A DNA stretch of 64,000 nt from Reticulitermes speratus (GCA_021186555.1 JAJKFL010000005.1:48697135-48761134); one strand, 5' to 3'; counted from the first letter of the stretch, positions 1 through 11,837 are shown. Notes: generated by a model not told the origin, from the letters alone. Translations and numbers: made by a program.

Positions 1-254
1 GAAGCTACGGACGCACCGCAGGCTTCTTGTGCAACCCTGTGATGAAGATGAAAGATGATCAGTTTTTCATTTTTCCAAGTAATGGAGTACCGGTGGAATT
101 AAATTGACAGGGGAAAACCGAAGTACTCGGGGAACAACCTGTCCCAGTGCCTATTTGTCCACCCCAAATCCCACATCAACTGACCCGGGATCGAACCGGG
201 CCTCCGCGGTGGGAGGCCGGCGACTAACCGCCTGAGCGATGGCACGGCCCTCGT
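1..254 (-). repeat. SINE family D (tRNA-derived), near complete
   Basis: On the minus strand it starts GGCCGTGCCATCGCTCAGGC, an A-box-like head. A B-box-like GGTTCGATCCC follows about 45 bp later. A conserved body contains GGACAGGTTGTTCCCCGAG and GGTTGCACAAGAAGC. Same family as 8483-8758 and the relic at 36330-36452. No gene is implied. Confidence 0.75.
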
Positions 255-490
255 GTAAGTTTTTGGTGGTGAGACTTGCAGGAAAGAGAGCACTTAGAAG
301 ACCTTGGTTTAAATGGGGATATAACATGAAAATAAGACTTAAAGACATGGTGTGCAATTGATTAATCTGGCTCAGGATAGGGATTAATGGTGGGCTGTTG
401 TGAACACCGTAACAAACATCTGGGTTGCATAAGATTCTGGAAATTTCTTGACTGTCTGAAAGAAACATCAGCGTATCAAAAACAGCTACG
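255..490 (+). pseudogene. Decayed LINE-b 3' fragment
   Basis: Resembles the end of the LINE-b reverse-transcriptase ORF and its 3' UTR: CTGGCTCAGGATAGGGA, GGGCTGTTGTGAACACCGTA, then the AATTTCTTGACT motif. Many substitutions and stops. Confidence 0.6.
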
Positions 491-984
491 CTTCGTGTAT
501 TTGGTTAGCGTGATGAACAGAGAGCTGGCTAGCTGCTGCGGATCCCGTTGCTTGCTAGCGGAACTACATACATGTTGGTAGTGCAGCTGATGATTCTCAG
601 ACCCTTACTACGAGTGTCATCATTATCATCATCAGTAACAAACCTTTACACTTTGATGTCACCCAGACAAAGGATCCACATTGCCACTAAGCTCCACACA
701 AATCCAAATTTTTGCACTGGTCTCTCCGTATTGCCTTGCACGATGTCGGTTTCCCTTTGACACATCATTTTCTTTCTTCCATCATGAATTAAATACATAT
801 ACAGGACATTGTGTCTGTCGTCCGTCCGTGTATTTCAATGGACAACAGATGGACACATTTTAATGGACTTTAAAGTTACAGGTCATTCCAAAAAATTAAT
901 AGAGTCAAGTCGATTTTCACAAACATTAACGGAACAGAAGTATTCTAATAAGTTCTAAAGGGTTCTAACGACGGTACGTAACAG

Positions 985-1210
985 TGAGAACTAACAGGTT
1001 TCTGGACTTGGTCCATCGTCCAGAAATCTAAAATCGCGACGTTTCGGACGTGATTGAGGTTAGCTAGGTCTAAGGGACCCAAATGAATAGGTGTCTCTCT
1101 CCCCCTTTACCTGAGGACGGAAGCAGATCCAGCTTCCGAAACGTCGTGATTTTAGATTTCCGGACGATGGACAAGGTCCAGAAACCAATTAGTTCTCAGA
1201 AGTATTCTAA
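985..1210. repeat. Inverted pair of ~85-bp repeats, one with a hammerhead-like core
   Basis: The left arm (about 988-1045) is the reverse complement of the right arm (about 1135-1205). Both contain GATTTTAGATTTC, GGACGATGGAC and TTAGTTCTCA. A third partial copy is at 48240-48300. The right arm carries a full hammerhead-like motif at 1107-1149; the left has only its GAAACGTC part. Confidence 0.7.
1107..1149 (+). ncRNA. Hammerhead-ribozyme-like motif
   Basis: CTGAGGA core at 1111-1117. Six-bp stem II GGAAGC/GCTTCC. GAAAC at 1138-1142, then GTC. Stem I is TTAC/GTGA with one G-U pair. Confidence 0.6.
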
Positions 1211-2197
1211 TTACACTTACGTAAGTGGACGTTACGCAAAGAACGCCTGTGTATTTGAGGCCGTCACAGCGGTTGCTGTAAAGATTACTGCTTTATGAGA
1301 CGTGGAACTGCGTACATTAAATAAATATCAAGGTTTCGGAGAAATTTGGCGTCTCCTTCTACAGGGTAAAAGAACAATCCATGCGGGAGAGAAATCAAAG
1401 ATATAGCAAGGCAAAGCACTTTAACTAACAGCAAACCAATGGGGGCAATGTAACGTGAATGGGAAACTGCTGCCTCGTAGATGGCCACACTTTTACTGGA
1501 GAAGCGAGATAAAAGGCAAAATGTAAAGAGGCAAAGAAAGTAACAAGAATATGAAACATAATTACATAAAGGAAACGGGTAAAATCAGAATAAAATGAAA
1601 TAAAATAAAATATGCTAATCATCATCCAGATTACACGGCGTCATATCCCAGAATGCAGTCATCTTCAACGCAGCTATTCAATCTAGTTTTCGCCAGGCGG
1701 TCAATTACCAAAGGCATTCAATACAATAAAAACCATTAAGAATTAGCGCAGCGAATGGCCTCTTTGCATGTACTTTAATTCTGTAGAATCACTAGGTAGC
1801 TCGGTATCTCGAGCACCGTTATAGGGAAGGGCATGATCGAATGAAGAACGGACTGCAGGCCGTCTGAAACTGTGGCCGTCGGCACCGTGACGCAACCCGC
1901 TACAGTCTTTATTTTTAAATGAGCGCACCGGAATTCCACACGAGCCATGAATCTGGACGGATGCTGTCTTAATTAATATACAGATGAAATAAACGTCTAT
2001 ACTTGGAGCGTCTAGCTAAAATTATGAAGATAAGAAACAGGAGTACATTTGACGAGTTTATTTTCAAAAACACGTAAGTGCACGTAATTGAGTTGGCTAT
2101 ATGAAAATATGCAAGACACGCACCTCTAATACTGGGTACAAATTTGTAGTCAAAGGTCCGTTAGATTCATCAATGCAGGTTACGTAATATCTGCTTT
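1211..2197. other. Unassigned non-coding stretch
   Basis: No convincing gene. The part around 1630-1690 has a weak match (CGGCGTCATATCCCAGAA) to the repeat copied at 8190-8370. An A-rich block lies near 1590-1612. Confidence 0.4.
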
Positions 2198-2260
2198 CTT
2201 GAAGTGTATTCGGTGCGAGTGAACTGTGTCACAGTTCACTCGCACCGAATACACTTCAAG
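2198..2260. repeat. Perfect 63-bp palindrome (31-bp arms, 1-nt centre)
   Basis: Arm 2198-2228 is the exact reverse complement of 2230-2260, with T2229 at the centre. The symmetry stops sharply at both outer edges. Confidence 0.95.
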
Positions 2261-2645
2261 ACGCAACCCTACAATATACTGCACCGGAACCACTTCTTCT
2301 TCATATCAAATTTTATATTTATATATACTACACCATCAGGAGGACCGCACTGCAACGTGAAGAAAACAAACGACAACACTACATACAGCGCGAGTGTCTA
2401 TCGCCGTGCTACAAAAATCCATCGCAAACAGTACAGTGTAGTGCGCGATCTCATGAAACCTTTAGAAGTGCGAACATCCTTTACAAAATAGACATAGTGA
2501 ACAGTGTTTTTAATAAGTTATTTAACAAATCATCTTTTTAACTTTGTTTATGACTTGTGTGTTTTTAACTCATACTCCAGATAGTGCATATTTTTAAATA
2601 ATCAAACAGATGCTGCATTTGTGAAGCACTTTTATAAAAGAAAGG

Positions 2646-2686
2646 ATCCCTGATGATGGCTCGCAAAGAGCCGAAACGCGTTGGAT
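2646..2686 (+). ncRNA. Hammerhead-ribozyme-like motif
   Basis: Stem I ATCC/GGAT is perfect. Core CTGATGA at 2650-2656. Stem II GGCTC/GAGCC. GAAAC at 2673-2677. Palindromic ACGCGT stem III, then U at the cleavage position. A downstream module GCATTTTGTTGGTGTTTA (about 2729-2746) recurs after other copies. Confidence 0.75.
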
Positions 2687-2845
2687 AGTTTCATGATATA
2701 AGGAGCTGGTCTGCGCCTTGAAAGTTGTGCATTTTGTTGGTGTTTATTTTTTATATAAACATGTGGTTTGCTTTTCGTCTTTATGTTGTAACATGTTCAT
2801 GGGAAATAGACGTCCCAATTTGTATTACGTTCAAACCCGTAAGTA

Positions 2846-3125
2846 AAAAGCAATCCCATTACAGGCCTGGACAGGCCCTTACGGTTTCAGAAGGTTGAGG
2901 CTCCCAGATTTTTAGACAATCGGCACATGAAGGTGGTAAGGTTGTCAGCCCTACGCACCGGCCGCTTTTACCCCCCAGGAAATATTCCTGGTACTCATTT
3001 ATGTTAGAGGCTGAGTCGACCCCAGGGCCATAGTGCGGCCGGAAGGATTATGTCAATGAAAAATCCCAATGACACCATCGGGAATCAAACCCGCGACCTT
3101 CCGGCTTGTAGAGCAGTGCCTCATG
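2846..3125 (-). repeat. SINE family B (tRNA-derived), 5'-truncated
   Basis: The minus strand carries B-box-like GGGTTTGATTCCCGA followed by the family body (CCAGGAATATTTCCTGG, then CTACCACCTTCATGTGCCG) and the GGTTGCTTTAC-type end. The tRNA-like head is cut off near 3125. Confidence 0.75.
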
Positions 3126-3690
3126 AAGCCCATAAGTTAATTTTCCACATCATGCCATCGTGTTCGACAAAGCACTGTAGCATTAACAAAAAAAGTAATA
3201 AATAAGAACGAGGAAGGTATCTGAACGGTATTCGAACTGGTGGCCTCTAGTTTACCTCGTTTGCTCGTGCAGAACGTGCGGCAAAAACATTTGCTGAATT
3301 TGGTTTTGTTTCACGCCCGTTTCCATACGAGGAACAATAGCTATTTTTTTTTGTTTCACAGCAATCACGTCGTTCAACAGTAATTTTAGATTCGATATAT
3401 CGATATTTTTTGACATGCGGTTCCATAAAGGCTGGTATATAGCAATCTGGTGTCATGCTTCACAGGCTGTTCTCACCAGCCAACAGGCAACTTACTCCGA
3501 TAAACAGGATATCAAAACAACATAGATTGTTCAACTTTTATACAATTTTTAACCAATGTAAGACTGAAACAACCAACAACCACAATTTTTAACTTTTGTT
3601 TGTTTTAAACAGTATATGTGAACAATTGTAAAAAAACGCATGTAAACAATTGTACGAGTTGGTGTAATTAGGGTGTGATTTGAGATAACG
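3126..3690. other. Unassigned AT-rich stretch
   Basis: No gene seen. Repeated CAACCACAATTTTTAACTTT-type text before 3690 probably belongs to the ribozyme-bearing element that follows. Confidence 0.35.
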
Positions 3691-3737
3691 AGTCCCTGAA
3701 GATGAACCCAAATTAAGGGTTCGAAACATGTAGGACT
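3691..3737 (+). ncRNA. Hammerhead-ribozyme-like motif
   Basis: Stem I AGTCC/GGACT is perfect (5 bp). Core CTGAAGA at 3696-3702. Stem II GAACCC/GGGTTC is perfect. GAAAC at 3723-3727, AT loop, GTA with A as cleavage nucleotide. Confidence 0.8.
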
Positions 3738-3841
3738 GAAATTACACAATTAATGTGATTAAATTTTACATTTGTCGGACTATAAATATACTCGTAGAAT
3801 TAAAATGTACGGAATGAATAATATCTCGTCTTGTAATATGT

Positions 3842-3890
3842 GACCCTTGAAGATGGGACCGATACGTTGTCCCGAAACGTCGGTAAAGGA
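3842..3890 (+). ncRNA. Degenerate hammerhead-like relic
   Basis: CTTGAAGA replaces the core. A GGGAC/GTCCC stem and GAAACGTCGG remain. Same layout as the others but the core is damaged. Confidence 0.4.
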
Positions 3891-4934
3891 TCAACACTCG
3901 ACGCTGCGTAATATCGAAGAAGACAGCAGATCGATTGACAGCTTCATAATCCATATGGAAAATACAGAGAATGGTGAACTCCGTGACGTATTATTCAGGC
4001 CATACCAAGGTGTTCTTAAGTTTCAAAATGTCAGGCGGTTTCACAGTAAATGCGTAAAGGTAACTGCATTCACAGCCGTAAGGACAGTACGACCTTCCCT
4101 GAGCCAATACATTAAGAGATTTCTGGCTTTAAGTTGGCAGCCCAGTATACTTGTGCAGTCCGGTGATCATGATGGCACACAGTGTTTCCCGCTTGCATAT
4201 AAAGCACACAGTCCGCCCACCCCGTGCTTTACATACAATCGCGTTATTGTATTCAAATACTGTAATTCTACACTAAAACATCACTGCTGATACTTGTGTT
4301 TGCCTCTGTTAACATACTTCATGCCATAGTTGGTTACACTGGAGGTCTGCTGCAGCAGTGGAGTGATGGCAGAGCCCGATCGCAATCTTATGGCACTGCG
4401 CAAGAAACAGATGTCAGTCGCTCTACGTGGACTCGTCCATCACATCTCACACCACACCCACTGCCATATTTATATAACAGACCCAGGAAAATCCCCCACA
4501 TAATTTTGCCGTTAAGATGGCAATTGCAGTGTTTGCCAAAACGTCGGAAAATTATCACTCTTCTAAGCGGTATAATCCTAAAAGACGGTTTAAGTCACTG
4601 AACGCCAATAGGAAAGCCTTTGGATTAGAAAGCTAATGGAAATTTATATTTTATGCTTAGTCCATAACTTGATCTAGATAAGAATATTATGCTTTATGTT
4701 TTTTATGTTGGTGTGACTCTTCGTATCCAAAATTTGACAAAGATTTAGACACGTAGATACAACACCGTAAGCACAGCCTCCTTATGAATTAAAACCAAAA
4801 TGGTGCCATCCTTACAGCCGTAAACAGGGTTTAAATATGCATCTTTTTCGCCATTAATTCTTACGTGAGTTTACTGTCATAATGTCGACTATTGTGAAGT
4901 CGAAATAACCGTAGAGGCCCTTGTAAAGTGGAAG
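3891..4934. other. Unassigned non-coding stretch
   Basis: Open frames here have no recognisable domain and no splice context. I see no supported gene. Confidence 0.35.
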
Positions 4935-5465
4935 GATTCATTCATTCATTCTGCAGTCTGTCTTACGACAGGTCCGTAGCCTCTTCTAAAGCGAGTTCTC
5001 CACAGGGTGCGATCTAGTGCTTCCTCTTTCAATTTCCAGTATCTTTTCTTTTCCTTAAGGTCATCAAGTAGCTGCTTACGTCTTCTCCCTCGTCGTCCCG
5101 TCATTTCTATCCTTCCTTCTAACTTTCCTTCAATCACGTGTTTCAGAAGGCAGTTTCTACGCAAGATGTGACCAATCCAGTTAGCCTTTCTTCTTTGTAT
5201 GTATGTACGATATTCCTCTCCTCCTTAACTCTGTGTAATACTTCTTCATTTCTCACACGATCGGTCCAACTGATCTTCTCCATTCTTCTCCAGCACTACA
5301 TTTCAAAACTTTCCAGATATTCCCGATCCACTTTCCGAAGTGTCCACGTTTCAGCACCATACATAGCTACGCTCCAAATGTAGCACTTTACTAGTTTCTT
5401 CCTTAAATTTAAGTCCAGTTTGCTGGTGAAAAGATTCTTCTTCTTGTTGAATGCTGCTTTTGCGT
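4935..5465 (-). pseudogene. LINE-a 3' fragment (reverse-transcriptase C-terminal region)
   Basis: The minus strand encodes, with frame breaks, NKKNLFTSKLDLN, YGAETWTLRKVDREYLESF, SWTDR, NWxGHxLRRNCLLKHVIEGK and the end RGYGPVVRQTAE. This is the C-terminal part of non-LTR endonuclease-reverse transcriptases. The 3' tail is (AATG)n at 4935-4950. Truncated at the 5' end, as usual for LINE copies, and no longer functional. Confidence 0.8.
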
Positions 5466-5782
5466 GGAAGGATTGACAAACATTAAATACCCTCTGCATT
5501 TTCAAACTGCATACGTCATGCAAAGACGAAAGTAGGTTAAAAATCAAATTCTAATTCATAAAACAATATTCCTCTGTAGTTAGTTTTCAAACAGTGACAT
5601 TGTCAATGTAAAGTGAATGTCATTACACGCGGCACAGAAACGCTGATTTGTTAGTTTTCTATAAAACTGAGATCCGGAAACAGACAGGAACAGATGTACA
5701 TTCTCCTGAGTCATTCAGTACACATCCTTTAGTCAGAATACATTTGAAACGGGTCATTCATGAGCAAGCCTCTGGTTATGCT

Positions 5783-5822
5783 AACACAGTGCTGTAACAC
5801 TGCGGTGTTACAGCACTGTGTT
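5783..5822. repeat. Perfect 18-bp hairpin with TGCG loop
   Basis: 5783-5800 pairs exactly with 5805-5822 across a 4-nt loop. Confidence 0.9.
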
Positions 5823-5879
5823 GCATGTCAAAGCATAGCTGTTATAGAGAGATAGATGTTTAGATGGAACCTGACATAC

Positions 5880-6035
5880 TGACATGTCAGTAAGGACAAG
5901 ATTGCAAACGGTGCGCTCAATGACACAGCCAACAGACTTTACGACGGACTTTTTACTTTCAAGATATAACACGGTTTCACAGTGCAGGCCTAAACTTAAT
6001 TTTAATTACACCTATAAGAAAACACGGCCTTCTTT
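5880..6035 (+). repeat. Unclassified interspersed repeat, copy 1
   Basis: Colinear similarity to 11945-12105: shared GCAAACGGTG, GACTTT/TTCAA blocks, ACACGG, then AAG-AA-ACGGCCTTC. Function unknown. Confidence 0.5.
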
Positions 6036-6340
6036 GCTTTATGTGGGCCGCGATACTCAGTCGGTATAGCGACTCGCTACGAGCTGGACGGTCCGGGGAT
6101 CAAATCCCGGTGGGGGCGATATTTTCGGCACCCGTCCAGACCGGCCCTGGGGCCCACCCAGCCTCCTATACAATGGGTACCGGGTCTTTCCCGGGGGTAA
6201 AGCGGCTGGGGCGTGGAGTTGACCACCCACCCCCATCCAGTGCCAGGGTTAAAGAAAGAGTAGAGCTATACCTCTGCTCCCCCTCTGGGCCTTCGTGGCC
6301 TGTTCTAGGGAGAACTTTACCTTTTACCTTCTTTGCGCCC
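6036..6340 (+). repeat. SINE family C (tRNA-derived), near full length
   Basis: Head GGGCCGCGATACTCAGTCGG (A-box-like), B-box-like GGGGATCAAATCC, family body with CCCGGGGGTAAAGCGGC and AAAGAAAGAGTAGAGCTATA, and a TTTACCTTTTACC tail. Confidence 0.85.
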
Positions 6341-6587
6341 ATTTTCTCGAAACTCAAAATGGTCAACAGCGCCACGTGCACGTAACTTATTCCGAATTTC
6401 ACCAAAAACGGAAAATAAATGTGGAAAGTATGGATAAAAATGTAATTTCGCCCTTAGTAAAGCACGGTTTAACAGCAAACGTGAAGACAGAATATGTTGG
6501 ACCACAGCGGTAGCAGGAATTCCGTGAATTTAATGTTCGTAATTTCTTCACGTCTGTATTTTTTTTTAAAGTGTCAGATATAAAAAA

Positions 6588-6712
6588 AGTTCACCCTGGA
6601 ACGGCCAAACGAAGGCCCAGAGGGGGAGCAGAGGTATAGCTCTACTCTTTCTTTAACCCGACACTAGATGGGGTGGGTGCTCAATTCCACGCCCCGGCCG
6701 GCCAGAGATATA
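6588..6712 (-). repeat. SINE family C, 3' part only
   Basis: Minus-strand match to the distal body (TAGAGCTATACCTCTGCTCC and GGGCCTTCGTTTGG). The tRNA-like head is absent. Confidence 0.75.
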
Positions 6713-6741
6713 CAAAAGTAAATCAAATCTAACTTTTACTC

Positions 6742-7058
6742 CGGTGGTTCTCGAAGGGTGTGCCGCGAGTTCCGCCAGGTGTGCTGATAAATTTGAGATG
6801 TTATATTACTACAAATAAAATAAAATTTATAAATAATTTTGTTTAAAAAAAATTTTACTTGCGCGTACGTAATAAGCAGTAAGTATAGTATTCGCTAAAC
6901 AACCACACTCCGTTATTCAACAGATCTACCAGGACCCCATGATTTCGAAAACCCATTCTGACTTTCGCGCAGTGTTGCCAAAGTTAAACGTTCAGTGTGT
7001 CGCAATTTCTCGCCGCAAGGAATATTGTGCGGTGAACAGAAATGTTTGAGAACCACCG
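6742..7058. mobile_element. Candidate hAT-like MITE
   Basis: Terminal inverted repeats CGGTGGTTCTCGAA and TTTGAGAACCACCG (one mismatch). The CGGTGGTTCTC start is typical of hAT-like elements. No clear 8-bp target duplication; no coding capacity. Confidence 0.6.
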
Positions 7059-8189
7059 ATGTAGTTATTCGAAATGAAGCCACGAGATTAGGATAACAAC
7101 TTCTCTTAATCTTACAAACAGAAAGCTCAGAAGACGAAGTTCGTTCACTTCTCCTAAGAACGCTGTACTAATTTGTAATTTGTAATTTGTAATTCAAAAA
7201 AAAATTGTTGCAATTAGTAGGTAATAAACTTGTTTATGTGTTTCAATTACACGTTAGATGTACACTAATAAAGCTCGTTTTTGTGTTTACCTTATACGAT
7301 ACCAACGATGATTTAAATAATTCCTTACACAATAAAATAAATACTGATGATACAACACTGTTTATATACATACACTCTGTAACACGAAAAAAATACACTT
7401 CCGTTTCATTTAGGTTTCATAATACTTTGAAGCTAATCAGTTGGCAGGAATTACAGGCCTCTATTAGAATTAACCGAAACGTCCCTCTTCCCTGAGCTAT
7501 TCATGTAGCTCCGTTTGACCAGAGGCTAATTTCATGTGTATTTTCTTAGTTAGGACATCGAACTCGTTCCACTGATGTTTGCACGTTACGTATAGTCGCT
7601 TTTTCTATTTCTATAACATCAAAATTCATAAATACCTTTCAGCGATTCCTGAGAGCCAGTCTGTGACAGAGATTTCAATAGACACTCCGCCAGGCTGCGA
7701 GACAAATCTCAAGTCTGTTAGTCTGTGTACTTGAATTTTATGGGGCTCAGAAATACGATTATTACGATACTTTCAGACTATTTCAAATCACTCAACTTTG
7801 TACGGCAGTAACGACAAACACTACTGGCGACGATTGAAATACTATGAAATATGACGTCAGTAAATAGTTCCCTAACTATTTACTCTTTGAAACGGCCTCA
7901 TATCCCAGACGCAGTGGCGCACATAAGGCCCCACGAGACCCTAAAGGGCGGAGGGCCCCATGGGGTGCGGCGGAGCCCCCAAAGTACTGAATCCTAAATT
8001 TTGATACGAATTCCTTAGGACTTGATTCCATTCTTCTAACAGAAGGCAATACCCTGGATCCCTGTTGTGCGATCTGGGCGCCATTTCGATAATAATAGGG
8101 GGGGGGGGGGAGCGATTATCGAGGCTCGAGCGGCTGACCGGTTGTCTATGCAGCTGCCCAAAAAACTTGAATTTTCATCGCCCAACGTC
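7059..8189. other. Unassigned stretch
   Basis: No gene recognised. Contains three AATTTGT tandem units at about 7172-7193 and a G-run at 8099-8111. Confidence 0.35.
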
Positions 8190-8370
8190 TGTCAGCCACA
8201 GATCTTCTGCAAAGAGACGCCATGTATCCTGACAGAAATTTTCTGACGTTTCGGAGCAACGTACTGCTTCCGTCTTCAGAATAAAAGAGATTACTCTGAA
8301 TACGGAGAAAGTACGTTCCGCTACCAAATTAGACGGTGTCACAACCCAGAAGATAGTAACCTTCATTCAT
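8190..8370 (-). repeat. Interspersed repeat with a hammerhead-like core
   Basis: The minus strand reads CTGAAGACGGAAGCAG, then GCTCCGAAACGTC (8231-8281). Stem II GGA(A)GCA/TGCTCC has one bulge; stem I is weak. Related copies at 12470-12610 and 51520-51650 share the GTGACxCCGxGT block. Confidence 0.55.
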
Positions 8371-8482
8371 ACTGAAATTAATTCCATGGTTCAATAACCG
8401 GCCTGTATTAGTCTTCAATATGAAGTCACCCTTGACAGATCGGTAGAACAGCGCGCAGTGTTATCACAGAAGAATAATAAAG

Positions 8483-8758
8483 TTATTTTTTTTTTTGGGA
8501 TGAAGGGCCCTCGCACCGCAGCCTTAAGGCTTTTTGTGCAACCCCAATATGATGAGGATGAGCAATTTTTTACCAAATTTTTACAATTAATGGAGCAACA
8601 GTGGAATGAAATCGACTGAGGAAAACCGACAACTCGGAGAAAAACCTGTCCCAGTGCCACTTTGTCCACCACAAATCTCACATGGACTTGACCTGGGACC
8701 GAACCCCGGGCATCTGTGGTGAGAGGCCGGCGACTAACCGCCTGAGCCATGACACGGC
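8483..8758 (-). repeat. SINE family D, near full length
   Basis: The minus strand begins GGCCGTGTCATGGCTCAGGC, has CGGTTAGTCGCCGGCCTC and a CCCGGGGTTCGGTCCC B-box-like region, and ends in a poly-A tract (T-run at 8487-8497 on +). Confidence 0.8.
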
Positions 8759-9816
8759 CAAGAAAGTGATTAGTTAAACCCGCCGTGAAAGACTTTTATG
8801 TCCTCGTGTTAATTATTTTCTTCCACTAACTCTTTAATGAATGTATTCATTAGTTTCGTCGTGTACTCATTGCAAAAGATACATTAATACTGGCCACCAG
8901 GCGAAACCGGTTTCGTTAAGCGTTTGTGGGGCGCAGTGTAGCCTAATTAGACCTCAGGCAGTCCCCAGGCAACACTTGACCGTGGGGTCACAGCGAAGCC
9001 GGAAGTTACTAGCAATTTACCTCCTAGTTATTTAGGATGTAGACAGCTCATCACGTGCTGAAATCATTCCCCTCTGCATATGAGACGAGGTTTCTCTGTC
9101 TTTCTCTCAGTTTTCGATTAGTCTGCACGAATCACTTTGAATGCTGAATGCCAGAATGTGCAAAATCTGCGATCGGCCTCTCTACGTTCCTCTCACACAA
9201 AATCTTTGTATTTTCTGCACTGTGTTTTCTTACGTATTTCCAAGCGGTACGGCGGAATCTTTAACTTTTCGGATGAACATGATATCTGAGGTTCTCACGA
9301 CCGTGAACTCTAAGATTACGTTCTGGAACGTGACGCCGTGTAGCTGAGTAAGTCGGCACGCCTACCAACACCAGAGTAATAAGTCATTATGCCGTGCAAT
9401 TTTTTTTTTTTAAATTAACGAAAATGTACTTAGCGACAACTGTTGACAGACTTCTAAAACTCCACTGGATTCAAGGTTTTGAAGAAAATCTATTTATTCG
9501 GGCACGACGTTAATTTTATGCAATATCTTGCTCTGAGTATTACAAAATTTGCTAAATAATATTTCAGATATAAACTCAGATGAGGGGAATGTTATGTTAC
9601 GTTCATAAGGGTCTCCTATTGGTTAGCCTGTAGCTCCTGTACCCGTTCTGCCTTTCCACTTATACCCTTTTCTCTACTCGCGGTTCATTCCTATCCTGAA
9701 GACAGAGGCAGCGAACTCCTAAAAATGTTGGTACCTATCTACCAAAATATACACAATATTTCACACAAAATAAGTATATTTTGATTCAACCCTCCCTTAC
9801 TACTGAAGTATTTTTT
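8759..9816. other. Unassigned stretch with repeat relics
   Basis: 9318-9350 has GTGACGCCGTGTAGCTGAG, shared with 12487-12510. 9692-9735 (CCTGAAGACAGAGGCAGCGA...) looks like a decayed hammerhead-like unit without an intact GAAA. No gene supported. Confidence 0.35.
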
Positions 9817-10076
9817 TTAATGGCTCGACAGCCCCTTGGGGGCCTAGGTCGCCTCATTTTTCGAGGTTCAGGCTCACACACTTTTTAGACACACCACAGT
9901 CGGTAGGACTCCTCTGGACGAGTGACCAGCCCGTCGCAGAGACCTCTACATGACAACACACAACACTCACAAGAGACAGACATCCATGCCCGGCGGGATT
10001 CGAACCCGCAATCCCAGCAAGCGAGCGGCCGTGGACCCACGCCTTAGACCGCACGGCCACTGCGATCGGCACTTCT
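9817..10076 (-). repeat. SINE family A (Leu-tRNA-like head), full length
   Basis: The minus strand starts GCCGATCGCAGTGGCCGTGC with GGTCTAAGGCGTGGG, as in the A-box region of Leu-type tRNAs. It has GCGGGTTCGAATCCCGCC as B box and ends GGGGCTGTCGAGCCATT plus poly-A. Confidence 0.85.
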
Positions 10077-10564
10077 GACGTATCAAAAATTAAATATAAA
10101 CAAATTCCGGTGACCATTACTCGCTTCTTAGGCCTGTCTTACTTGGACTAATAACAGGTTAGATTGGATTCCATTGCAGTTCGTTCAGTGGCATTCAGTG
10201 GCATATTTTGGTATAACCAAAGGCGTAATTCAACGAAAGAAATTACTGCCTTACAATTCGTTTTGTATTCAGGACAATTGTGCTCAAGGGAGAACAGTAG
10301 GTGTGAAGTGCTTATAAAACATCCCGAGTGCTTACAGACCTCAATCCTGAGGTCAGTCTTAGTTATCAAAGGGCTTAACTTACACAGAGATGTGAATTTC
10401 AATTAAATTACAGTTCTACGAGTATAGTGACAGTTTCATGCAATTTGTTCCTCAATTATAAATCAGATGTCTAAATACTGTACAGATTACATGAACTCCA
10501 TGAAGTGACGTCTTTGTTGATAAGCGAATGGCCTCTTAGCTGTACAAAATATTGCTTGTATTTT
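10077..10564. other. Unassigned stretch
   Basis: Open frames on both strands at 10148-10406 overlap each other and show no domain. I do not support a gene. Confidence 0.3.
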
Positions 10565-10790
10565 ATGCAAACCGGGAGTTCATTACCGTATTCACAAAAA
10601 CCCGCTACCTCTCCCTATCTTGAGCCAGATGAATCCACCCTGTTTCCCTTAAAATTATTTTTAATACTGTCGTCACTTCCCTTAAGCTTCATACGCTAAA
10701 AATTTGCATGCAATTCTAGTCGCTACGATGCTTGCTAGATGCTCCGTCCATCTCATACTCCTTGATCTCATTATTCAAATAATATTTTGT
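10565..10790 (-). pseudogene. Decayed LINE-b fragment
   Basis: TTCATTACCGTATTCACAAA and CTCCCTATCTTGAGCCAGAT match the LINE-b end in reverse. Heavily mutated. Confidence 0.6.
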
Positions 10791-11837
10791 AAATGGAACA
10801 AAGGGGCAAATCTTTTATTATACGATTTTATTCAATATCCTATTACTTCCTCTGTTTTATGTTTAATTTAATAACCAGTCGGCTTTGAAGAGTTAACCAT
10901 TTAAAGCCTAAGGGTTAGTATATGTACAACCAAGTTTAATATTTAAAAAATTCTACATTCTGCCCACGGAGCATCTTTATGTGTTTTTATGGCAATCAGA
11001 ACAAAGAAACAGCGACTGCTTACCTATGCAGCATTCACTGTTTGTTTTTTTTTTACAACCGAGGAGAGTGTTTACTGCGCGGTACGAGCTGAAACTTTAA
11101 ATGCAAACCAGTTCAGTCTTCGTCTTTAAAGGGTTAAAACACAGATTTGTTTGAAACACGTTTAGCAGAATAAGTGAACACATCAAAACGAAATGACATG
11201 GGAAGGAAGGATGACAGCAAATTACGAGACACAATAAAAAAAAAATTACAAACTGTCGGCCTGTACGGCCTACTCTGCTACATATTTATATTTTTGTTCT
11301 TGTTTTCATGGATTAAACTGGCTTTGGATCCTATTCAATGCATACAAAAGTTTGGTCGATAAAAGGCTGTAACTCTTACACAACTGTCGGAAGATGAGTA
11401 TTGAAGGCGGATAGTGAGGAAACTAGAGGGCACACAACTCTGTACTACTTCCGACATATGTAGGTAAGGGGGCGGGGGGTATATAGCATCTGCCTTCAGC
11501 ATCGGTGCTTACTGGTCTTGCCACTTTAAACCCCGCCTAGAGACTTACGAATCCAAATTACCTACGAGTATTATCGTATAAGCGTTTGTAAGATGAGACG
11601 CAAGTAAATCCTTTCGTGGTTACACAGACATTCCTGTAGTCTTACCTTCGAAGCGAAGTTTACATATGGTTGTAATTATATAAGTCTTGACCCTTTCTCT
11701 ACCGCCTATGCAAACTTTCAGTCTGTTGAGTTCCCAAAAAATGTGTAAGTAGGCCATAAACACTTGTCTGTGTTCGATTCGCGAACTTGTTTTGCAAGGT
11801 GCCATTCACACGGACGGCTACTGGCCCTCTCCACACG
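10791..11837. other. Unassigned AT-rich stretch
   Basis: No recognisable gene or repeat family. Short T- and A-runs only. Confidence 0.35.
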
